Below are positions 41,922 through 48,232 of a stretch of 48,232 nucleotides of DNA, in pieces. The translations under genes and the position numbers were made by a program. The notes under the pieces are model-generated. The model had not been told where the DNA came from. It did no database searches and was given only the letters and a program-made list of their open reading frames with translations. This DNA is from an uncultured Victivallales bacterium (GTDB lineage: Bacteria > Verrucomicrobiota > Lentisphaeria > Victivallales > UBA1829). How positions within the stretch are numbered: the stretch's first letter is position 1; each line of letters starts with the position of its first letter. The stretch spans positions 1 through 48,232 of the forward strand of contig CALXRI010000023.1 in NCBI GenBank assembly GCA_944390795.1, read 5' to 3'.

Positions 41922-43199
41922 ATGAAGGTCATGGTTCTGGGCGGCGGCGGCCGCGAACACGCAATCTGCCGGGGATTGAAACGCAGTCCCGAGGTGACGA
42001 AAATTTTCTGTTCGCCTGGCAATCCGGGCATCGCGAAGATCGCCGAATGCGTCGCCCTGCCTGCCGGGGATATGGAGGCGGTTGCGGATTTCGCTGTGAA
42101 AAACGGGATTGATCTGGTGGTTGTCGGTCCGGAACTTCCGCTCTGCCAAGGTGTTGCGGATGCCGTCCGCGCCAGGGGGATTCCCGTGTTCGGCCCCTCA
42201 AAAGCCGCCGCGCGCCTGGAGGGGAGCAAGGACTTTTCCAAACAGTTCATGGTCCGGTACGGCATTCCGACGGCGGCCTACGCAAGTTTCACGGAGAAGG
42301 GGAAGGCGCTTGATTATGTGCGTGCGGAATATGCAGCCGGGCGCGGCGTGGTGGTCAAGGCCGACGGCCTCGCGGCGGGAAAGGGCGTAATCGTGGCGTC
42401 CTGCCTTGCAGAAGCGGAAAAGGCTGTGGAGGAGTGTTTCGCCGGAGCCTTCGGCGCGGCCGGCAATGTGGTCGTTGTCGAGGAACTTCTGGTCGGGGAA
42501 GAGGCTTCGATCCTCGCGCTTGCCGACGGCGACACGGTGATTCCGCTGGTTTCCTCGCAGGATCACAAGCGCCTGCTGGATGGCGACAGGGGACCCAACA
42601 CCGGCGGAATGGGAGCCTATTCTCCTGCGCCGGTTGTGACCGACGCCTTGATGCGTGAGATCGATGAGACGATTCTCCGGCGTTTCCTCCGGGGCGTGCA
42701 GGCGGAAAAACTGGACTACCGCGGCATCATCTACGCAGGGATCATGGTTACGAAGGACGGACCGAAGGTTCTGGAATTCAACGTCCGGTTCGGCGATCCG
42801 GAAACCGAGGCGATTCTGCCCCGTCTGGAAAGCAGTCTTGCCGATGCGCTGATGAAAACCGCTCTCGGAAAGGTCTCTCAAATTAAGATGAGATGGAGTC
42901 CGAAGCCTTCCGTCTGCGTCGTGATGGCGTCGGAAGGTTATCCGGGACCTCTCCGGAAGGGGTTTGCAATCACCGGAATCGAAGAGGCGGAAAAGGACGG
43001 AGTCATTGTGTTTCATGCGGGAACCGCCGAGAAGGACGGCGTCCTCGTTAATGCGGGCGGCCGCGTTCTCGTTGTGACGGCGGACGGTGACACCGTGACC
43101 GACGCGATTGCAAAAGCGTATGCGGGCGTCGCGAAAATCCGCTGGACCGGCGTGCAGTACCGCCGGGATATCGCCAGGCGGGCTGTGAACAGAAAATAA
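41922..43199 (+). CDS. purD: phosphoribosylamine--glycine ligase
   Basis: A 425-residue ATP-grasp enzyme, the second step of purine synthesis. N-terminal VMVLGGGGREHAICRGL, 'VVGPELPLCQGVAD', the ATP-grasp 'VVVKADGLAAGKGVIVA', 'DHKRLLDGDRGPNTGGMGAYSP' and 'EFNVRFGDPETEAIL' are all in place. GAGGAGG lies four bases before the ATG. It stands alone and is followed by a terminator. The 136-bp gap to the divergent Eda-like gene is AT-rich and holds both promoters, though no single pair of boxes is convincing. Confidence 0.97.
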   Translation: MKVMVLGGGGREHAICRGLKRSPEVTKIFCSPGNPGIAKIAECVALPAGDMEAVADFAVKNGIDLVVVGPELPLCQGVADAVRARGIPVFGPSKAAARLEGSKDFSKQFMVRYGIPTAAYASFTEKGKALDYVRAEYAAGRGVVVKADGLAAGKGVIVASCLAEAEKAVEECFAGAFGAAGNVVVVEELLVGEEASILALADGDTVIPLVSSQDHKRLLDGDRGPNTGGMGAYSPAPVVTDALMREIDETILRRFLRGVQAEKLDYRGIIYAGIMVTKDGPKVLEFNVRFGDPETEAILPRLESSLADALMKTALGKVSQIKMRWSPKPSVCVVMASEGYPGPLRKGFAITGIEEAEKDGVIVFHAGTAEKDGVLVNAGGRVLVVTADGDTVTDAIAKAYAGVAKIRWTGVQYRRDIARRAVNRK

Positions 43200-43201
43200 C
43201 A

Positions 43202-43223
43202 GGGGGTTTTTTCAGAAACCCCC
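43202..43223 (+). terminator. terminator after purD
   Basis: GGGGGTTT (43202-43209) pairs with AAACCCCC (43216-43223), three bases past the purD stop. The following T-stretch is short (TTGCATGTTT). Confidence 0.65.
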
Positions 43224-43288
43224 TTGCATGTTTGGCATATTGGATATAATTTATGGATGAAAGCCACAATAACCAAAGGAGCTTTGCC

Positions 43289-43687
43289 ATGTTGAAAAAA
43301 GTCATGATTGCCGCGGCGGCCGCAGTGGTCGCATTGTCCTTCACCGCCTGCTCGTCCATTCAGGTTGCGACGACCCTGAACAACGAGAAGATCACGACCG
43401 CCGAGAACGCCACCAGTCTTGCTCATATCAACGGGGAAATCTGGGGGATTTACCTGTTCAGCATCCCGCTGTTCACCGGCAGCAGCACCCAGCCCGGAAG
43501 ATGCGCGGTTTTCAGCGACACGGTTCAGGTTGACAACGCCGTTTCGATGGTCACCAAGAAGGCTCTTACCGATTTCGAGGCGACAACCGTGGAAGGGCTG
43601 ACCTCCGAGAGATCCAGCACCTGGCTGCTTCCCTTCCTCGTGCTCTGGTATGATTCCGTGCAGGTCAGCGGCAATGCGATCCGCTGA
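43289..43687 (+). CDS. small predicted lipoprotein
   Basis: 132 residues. The signal ends in LSFTAC with Cys21 as the likely lipid anchor. The short mature part has a Trp/Tyr-rich stretch ('GEIWGIYLFSIPLFTGS') and 'DFEATTVEGLTSERSSTWLLPFLVLWY'. I do not know the family. AAGGAG is eight bases before the ATG at 43289. It is a single-gene unit between two terminators. Confidence 0.83.
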   Translation: MLKKVMIAAAAAVVALSFTACSSIQVATTLNNEKITTAENATSLAHINGEIWGIYLFSIPLFTGSSTQPGRCAVFSDTVQVDNAVSMVTKKALTDFEATTVEGLTSERSSTWLLPFLVLWYDSVQVSGNAIR

Positions 43688-43705
43688 TTGTTTCTGATTT
43701 TTTCA

Positions 43706-43737
43706 GGGAGCCCTCTGAACAAGTCGGCTCCTTTTTT
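43706..43737 (+). terminator. intrinsic terminator after small lipoprotein gene
   Basis: GGAGCC (43707-43712) pairs with GGCTCC (43726-43731), then six T. Nineteen bases past the stop. Confidence 0.75.
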
Positions 43738-43832
43738 GTCATTTCATCCGGAAGACGGCCGCCGGGACGGGCAGGGCGATGATTTCAAAAGAGATAAAAG
43801 CCAGATATTCGTGCAGAAGAAAAAGCGATTTC

Positions 43833-44246
43833 ATGACGTATTTCGCCATTTATTTTTTTCTTCTGGTGGTTGCTTTCGAACTGTATCTGATTGTCTGGGT
43901 CCCGATTCAGCTGAAACGCGAGGACGTTCTTCAGAAACACGTTGCCAAGGAAAACCTTGTGACGCTGGTCGATACGCTCCGGCGGGAGGTCGGCGGAATC
44001 GGAGGGGCCACTTCTCTCAACAAGGGCGAAGTGGAGCTGACGCGGACGGTCCTGGATCTCTACGCCTTGTATATCAGGGAATATCAGGACGCGCTGGAGT
44101 TTGCTCAGATTCTTGATCTCTACAAGATGCTCAACCGGTATCAGGCGGTTATCGAACAATGGAAGGCAAAACAGTTTTCCTTTAAAAAAGAGACGGTCGA
44201 TCTCCCGGCGGCCTATCAGTATCTGGAAAAGAAGAACCGTCTGTGA
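43833..44246 (+). CDS. small membrane-anchored protein of unknown function
   Basis: About 137 residues. One N-terminal membrane helix (MTYFAIYFFLLVVAFELYLIVWV), then a charged, helical cytosolic or periplasmic domain with 'EVELTRTVLDLYALYIREYQ'. The ATG at 43833 starts right at the helix; an alternative ATG at 43779 adds 18 basic residues. Neither has a strong ribosome-binding site. Family not recognised. Confidence 0.6.
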   Translation: MTYFAIYFFLLVVAFELYLIVWVPIQLKREDVLQKHVAKENLVTLVDTLRREVGGIGGATSLNKGEVELTRTVLDLYALYIREYQDALEFAQILDLYKMLNRYQAVIEQWKAKQFSFKKETVDLPAAYQYLEKKNRL

Positions 44247-44340
44247 GCGATTTGCCGTTTTTCCTTCCTGACGGAGAAATATGACGGCTGATTCAATTGT
44301 TTTGACGGCAGAAGTTTGAAGAGTGACGGAGAATGACATT

Positions 44341-45159
44341 ATGATGGAACTGTTTCAGGAACGCCCGATCGTGTTTTTTGATCTGGAAGCGACAGGCGTC
44401 AACATACTCAATGACCGGATTGTGGAAATTTCAGTCGTCAAGATTTTCCCGGACGGACGGCGGGAGGTGAAGACCCGCAGAATCAATCCTGAAATGCACA
44501 TTCCCGAGGAGGCCTCCGCAGTTCACGGGATCTATGACAGGGATGTTGAAAACGAACCGACCTTCCGCGCCATATCCAGAAATTTCTTCATCTACCTGGA
44601 GGACTGCGATCTCGGCGGGTACAATATCACGAAGTTCGACATTCCCATGCTGACGCGGGAATTCTCCCGTGCGGGACTTTCGTTCACAACCGCAAACCGC
44701 CGTATTATTGACGCCTACAACATCTTCTGCCGCATGGAGCCCCGCAATCTTTCCGCCGCGTACAAGTTTTTCTGCGGCAAGGAGATGAAGGACGCGCACA
44801 GTGCGGAGGCCGATACGCTTGCCACTGTGGAAATCTTCGAAGGGGAAATCCGCCGCTACTCCCGGATGGCAAAGGAGGATTTTCCCCAAGACGTGGAAAA
44901 GTGGCCTGAAACGCTGGATGAATTCCATGCCTTCTGCAACCAGAGGATTATTGACAGTGTTGATCCGGAAGGCCGTTTCAAATGGAAAAACGGCGAGGTG
45001 ATTGTCGCATTCGGAAAGAATGCGGGTACGCCGCTGCGGCGCATTGCGCTGGAACATCCGGATTTCCTGCGCTGGATTCTGCGCTCGGATTTCAGCCCGG
45101 AAGTCAGGGAGATCGCATCCAATGCCCTGAAGGGGGTTTTTCCGGAAAAGAAAGGATGA
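44341..45159 (+). CDS. DEDDh 3'-5' exonuclease with ExoX-like C-terminus
   Basis: 272 residues. The DnaQ-like domain has FFDLEATGV (Asp14, Glu16), GYNITKFDIPML and 'DAHSAEADTLATVEIF' (catalytic His and Asp), the full DEDDh set. The C-terminus, 'GEVIVAFGKNAGTPLRRIALEHPDFLRWIL', matches the small domain at the end of ExoX-type exonucleases. It probably acts in DNA repair or RNA trimming. The start at 44341 has GGAG nine bases upstream; a GTG frame reaches 44323. The next gene overlaps its stop. Confidence 0.9.
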   Translation: MMELFQERPIVFFDLEATGVNILNDRIVEISVVKIFPDGRREVKTRRINPEMHIPEEASAVHGIYDRDVENEPTFRAISRNFFIYLEDCDLGGYNITKFDIPMLTREFSRAGLSFTTANRRIIDAYNIFCRMEPRNLSAAYKFFCGKEMKDAHSAEADTLATVEIFEGEIRRYSRMAKEDFPQDVEKWPETLDEFHAFCNQRIIDSVDPEGRFKWKNGEVIVAFGKNAGTPLRRIALEHPDFLRWILRSDFSPEVREIASNALKGVFPEKKG

Positions 45160-45986
45160 CTGGAATCTTCATGGATCAGGATTACAAACATCTTTTAAGT
45201 CTGCTGGACGATGAAAACGAGCAGGCGGCCTCTCTCGCGATGGCGGAACTGCTCGCCCGTGACCCCGGCCCGCTGGAGCCTGTGCTCCGCAAACTGCAGG
45301 AGAGTCCGAATCCGCGGCTTCGCCGCCGGATTCATCAGCTCCAGTCCACGATGACACTGCGCAGAAGGCGCAAATGTCTTACGCGGAATCTGTCCGAGCG
45401 CAGCATAGATCTGCTGGAAGGTCTGATACAGATTCATCTGCTCTGGTATGACAATGATGCCTGCGATTCCGTCCGGAAGCAGTGGGAGGATCTGGTGGAG
45501 GAGTCCAGAAAATATCATCCGGAGACACTGGAACAGCTCGCCTATTTCATGCGGAAACGGCAGTTCACCTGTTCGCATCGGGATGAAATGGAGCCGGAGT
45601 CTCTCTGTCTCGGAACGGTTCTGGATGAAAACACGGGGGCGGATTTCATGCTTTGCTCCATTTCATGCCTGCTTGCGGCACGATGGGGAATGCGGGTGTT
45701 CATCACCCAGTCCGCGGAGACCGATTTCATTCTGGTTGATGAGTTCGGCAACATTCTGGTGCCGGTCAACGACTGGGAATACATTCCGTTTGACGGGAAG
45801 CAGTATGCGTTCGAGTTCTGGAATACCCAGATGCTGCTGCGCTATGCCACCGCACTGCTGTTCACCTGTGCGGTGAATTCGGACAGTTTCCGCTATGTTT
45901 ACACAATCGGCAGCTGCCTTTCCGGAGATACCAGTTCGGACCGTCTGGATTTTCTTCCATATCCCTACGGTTCCCGAAAGGACTGA
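45156..45986 (+). CDS. SirB1/transglutaminase-like protein (degenerate), HEAT-like N-terminus
   Basis: 276 residues, overlapping the exonuclease stop (ATGA). The start is helical with HEAT-like pattern ('LLSLLDDENEQAASLAMAELL'), followed by a region that follows the layout of the SirB1 family in other phyla: 'DLLEGLIQIHLLWYD', then 'GTVLDENTGADFMLCSISCLLAARWGM' where SirB1 has 'VL..K.G.P..L...Y...A..L..P'. The usual conserved Asn/Pro and Cys/His of the transglutaminase core are absent, so it is probably non-catalytic. This link is pattern-based and weak. An alternative ATG lies at 45171. Confidence 0.65.
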   Translation: MTGIFMDQDYKHLLSLLDDENEQAASLAMAELLARDPGPLEPVLRKLQESPNPRLRRRIHQLQSTMTLRRRRKCLTRNLSERSIDLLEGLIQIHLLWYDNDACDSVRKQWEDLVEESRKYHPETLEQLAYFMRKRQFTCSHRDEMEPESLCLGTVLDENTGADFMLCSISCLLAARWGMRVFITQSAETDFILVDEFGNILVPVNDWEYIPFDGKQYAFEFWNTQMLLRYATALLFTCAVNSDSFRYVYTIGSCLSGDTSSDRLDFLPYPYGSRKD

Positions 45987-46022
45987 CACTTTCCGTTCCG
46001 TGCGTACGCCGCACATCGTCCG

Positions 46023-46484
46023 TCAGTTCTTCCCGCTTTTCCCTTCTGCGAGCAGGAAATCCGCTTCATCTGCAATCATTCTGCTGCGGGGATGAAATCT
46101 CAGATGAAACACGATTCTCTCGGTCCGGGCGTCCAGCCAGGAGCGGACTGTATCCGCAAGACTCACGACCTCCCGGATATTTCCGTCCAGGGAAATATGA
46201 GAATCCCGGATTGAATTCAGAAGATCGCGCGTGGCGTTCTCGTTCAGTCCGGAATGAGAGCATCCGATCGTCTTCAGATACTCCCTCTCGTTCTGCAGTG
46301 TTTTGTGAAGTGTGCGGATCAGGCGATTGATTTCCCTGTGAAAAATCCGGTTCTGCTGATCGTTCCGGTAAAGCGTCGCTGTTTCGAATTCCAGGATCAG
46401 TTCATGCAGTTCGCGGATTCCGCGATCCAGTTCGCTGATTCCGGTCAGGCGCGGCGTCCTGCCGGGATTCTGTTTTTTTTGCAT
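46023..46484 (-). CDS. helical protein, possibly a degenerate hemerythrin-like fold
   Basis: 153 residues, almost entirely helical and rich in Arg/Glu. The order 'LDRGIRELHELILEF', a long middle with 'NEREYLKTIGC', and 'RSWLDARTERI' follows the spacing of a bacterial hemerythrin, but the metal-binding His are replaced. If the resemblance is real, it cannot bind a di-iron site. Otherwise unknown. The ATG at 46484 has AAAGG five bases upstream; the frame reaches 46502 with GTG. It lies 68 bp downstream of the decarboxylase gene. Confidence 0.6.
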   Translation of the reverse strand: MQKKQNPGRTPRLTGISELDRGIRELHELILEFETATLYRNDQQNRIFHREINRLIRTLHKTLQNEREYLKTIGCSHSGLNENATRDLLNSIRDSHISLDGNIREVVSLADTVRSWLDARTERIVFHLRFHPRSRMIADEADFLLAEGKSGKN

Positions 46485-46552
46485 GGCGGCCTTTCCCCGC
46501 ACCGGCGTATTGTGACTGACGCCGATGCGGATTCCGTGTCGCGGCGGACCGC

Positions 46553-47824
46553 TTACTTCCTGCGCGGGCCGACTGTCGCGAGACGCGAATTGATGTTGAT
46601 ATTTGAACTTTCCAGACCGGGGGTCTGCCCATGAAGGTCGAACTCCAGATTGACATGCGGACCGAAGACCAGGCAGTAGGTCGATCCGCCGAAATGGAAC
46701 ATTCCCGTTTCCTGCCCTTTTTCAATATGCTGCCCCTGGAATACTGAAATTTCGCAGGTGGAGACCTCCGCCATGCCGATGGCGATGAAGCACATCAGCC
46801 CGATATCGGGGTTGTCCGCCTCAATGTAGATGAGTGCGCGTGTCGCGACTTCGGCGAGGTACCCCTGTGAATCGTTTGGCGCGGAGGGGTCGAACCCCGC
46901 ACTGCGCGCTTCGGAATAATAGGTGCCCGGGATAAGGACCGTTTTCACGACATGTCCGGAAACAGGAGCATGCCATCTGTGATAGCTGAAGGCGCTCAGG
47001 AAGGCCTGGTAGACAGTTCCGCCGACGAATTTTTCCGTCAGTGGGTCGTTCCCGAGCATGAAGCGCAGTGCATACGGCTGCGCCTTGATCCAGAACTGAT
47101 CCAGAAGCTTGACATTCCGTTCAATGGCAAAGGGCGCGGATTCGCAGGCATTGACAATTACCGCATCATTCTCCGGCTCGTCGACGGGGCGGACGCCTTC
47201 CCGGAATTCCCGGATGAAGAAATCATCCCAGGATTTGAATCCGTAATGCGGCTTGGCCGGATCGCAGACGAATTCCCGGACGAAATCCGGCATGGCTTTC
47301 TTCGCATCTTCGCCGAACCAGCCGTGACGCGGGTCGTCATTGAGCACGTAGGCGCTTTCCGGCGAACGGAGGAAGGTTCCCCACTCATCCAGAATCGCCT
47401 TGATATGGACGTTGACCTTACGGTCGATGAATGCCGCCCACCCGTCGGTTGTCGCCATGGACCAGTCCAGAATCGCGTTGAACGGAAATCCGACCAGACC
47501 GTTTTCTGCGAAATCCGGCGCATGAGTCAGAATGACGTTGAAAAGCCGGAGCATATGCTGATAGTCCCGCACCTGCGGCAGTCCCGTCGGAGAGAGTGTC
47601 TTGTCCGCGGGAACTTCGCCGAACATCTGGGAGAAGAACAGATAGGCGTCCGCATCGGTTTCAATGAAGTTTTTGAAATCCTCAAGAACCGGTTTCAGCG
47701 GTCCGGTGTCCTTTTCCGCTTTTTCCATGATCTTCAGCAGCCATTGTGTCAGCGTCTTCCGGTCTTCCGGCATCCATTTGCCTGCGGCGAACATTTTATT
47801 TTTCGGTTTTACCGGCGAGTTCAT
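46553..47824 (-). CDS. phosphatidylserine decarboxylase-family protein with N-terminal PSDC domain
   Basis: 423 residues. The C-terminal PSD domain has 'SYHRWHAPVSGHV' and the autocleavage motif GGST (379-382 in FHFGGSTYC), which creates a pyruvoyl group at Ser381. The first ~200 residues form the extra domain seen in a branch of the family that includes fungal tryptophan decarboxylases and has no membrane anchor, so the substrate may be a free amino acid rather than phosphatidylserine. GAGGGGGG precedes the ATG. No phosphatidylserine synthase gene is nearby. Confidence 0.9.
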   Translation of the reverse strand: MNSPVKPKNKMFAAGKWMPEDRKTLTQWLLKIMEKAEKDTGPLKPVLEDFKNFIETDADAYLFFSQMFGEVPADKTLSPTGLPQVRDYQHMLRLFNVILTHAPDFAENGLVGFPFNAILDWSMATTDGWAAFIDRKVNVHIKAILDEWGTFLRSPESAYVLNDDPRHGWFGEDAKKAMPDFVREFVCDPAKPHYGFKSWDDFFIREFREGVRPVDEPENDAVIVNACESAPFAIERNVKLLDQFWIKAQPYALRFMLGNDPLTEKFVGGTVYQAFLSAFSYHRWHAPVSGHVVKTVLIPGTYYSEARSAGFDPSAPNDSQGYLAEVATRALIYIEADNPDIGLMCFIAIGMAEVSTCEISVFQGQHIEKGQETGMFHFGGSTYCLVFGPHVNLEFDLHGQTPGLESSNININSRLATVGPRRK

Positions 47825-48232
47825 AGTTTCTTTCCCCCCTCGTTATATGTTTTTGTCTGTATCCGGAGACATCTGTCGTGCTCCGGTCCGATTACGTGGA
47901 AAAGCCGACGCCCGCTCACGGAAGATGAGAGACGCGGAGCGGACCTGCAAACGACCGGATCCGGCCGGCGGCGGAGACGGTGAAGTCCGCGTAAATCAAA
48001 TTCCGTGCGGGGATCACGTTCGACTATGGGACAAGATGCGGCAAAGCCCCGCCGGGAAAAAGCGAAAAATCGGAAAACACAATTCGACATTCATTGCAGA
48101 TCCCCCATATTCAATATTTTATGGAAGCCGGAAGACTTCCTCATCCCGTTTTTTAGAACTTATCACCTAATAATATCATAACGGAGGATAAATTGCCATA
48201 ATTTTATTCATCGTTATCATCATAGCTGCCAA
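47825..48232 (+). other. 408-bp terminal gap with possible start of a gene at the right edge
   Basis: Most of it (47825-48080) shows no convincing gene. From about 48080 the base composition turns AT-rich. At 48183-48187 is GGAGG, followed at 48192 by a frame that reads as a hydrophobic run (IAIILFIVIIIAA) to the edge, as in a signal peptide or membrane helix, but it would need an ATT start. A gene cut by the window edge is possible. Confidence 0.3.

Noticed and set aside
1-48232. tRNA genes, CRISPR array, insertion sequence or prophage
   Set aside because: I looked through the intergenic gaps and saw no cloverleaf, no regularly spaced repeats and no transposase, integrase or phage structural motifs.

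Overview
The window is a 48 kb piece of a GC-rich, Gram-negative-type bacterial chromosome with about 43 protein genes. I found no tRNA, rRNA, transposase, phage or CRISPR signal. An RND pump, a YdbH/AsmA-like inner-membrane protein and several lipoproteins point to a two-membrane cell. A sensory [FeFe]-hydrogenase-like protein, Rex and [4Fe-4S] uracil-DNA glycosylase fit an anaerobe. The GldFG-type ABC fusion with DUF4340, the DUF4091 protein and the style of the genes suggest the PVC group, most likely Lentisphaerota (Victivallis-like). That placement is inference.

Layout, left to right. 1-158: one copy of a ~157-nt multi-hairpin repeat. 257-6416 (minus): a five-gene ABC export operon (secreted protein, permease, ATPase, GldFG-like permease fusion, DUF4340 protein). 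6509-10005 (plus): a formyltransferase-family enzyme coupled to a YdbH-like protein. 10167-14007 (plus): a tightly coupled redox/H2-sensing cassette made of rex, a thioredoxin-like [2Fe-2S] protein, a PAS-containing sensory hydrogenase homologue and a PP2C/SpoIIE phosphatase. 14055-18801 (minus): a marR-adaptor-RND operon with a clear operator over its promoter. 19112-20953 (plus): glmS. 21114-23924 (minus): nfo, then a separate alr-lipoprotein pair, with repeat copies at both gene ends. 24200-24778 (plus): an odd HTH protein. 24797-26167 (minus): a CCA-adding enzyme. 26249-27975 (plus): nadD-rsfS-hypothetical. 28108-33070 (plus): flippase-like protein, DJ-1/PfpI protein, large membrane protein, thpR and truA. 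33134-34513 (minus) and 34634-35488 (plus): mscS and uracil-DNA glycosylase, divergent from overlapping promoters. 35773-41779 (minus): Eda-like protein, family-5 solute-binding lipoprotein, DUF4404, DUF4091 and lpd. 41922-45986 (plus): purD, two small envelope proteins, an exonuclease and a SirB1-like protein. 46023-47824 (minus): a helical protein and a PSD-family decarboxylase.

Most genes are housekeeping or envelope functions. The parts most worth a second look are the H2-sensing cassette, which has no catalytic hydrogenase in the window; the structured repeat family, whose edge forms the stop codons of two genes; the Eda homologue, which has lost its Schiff-base lysine; and several degenerate-fold proteins (S24-like, hemerythrin-like, SirB1-like).
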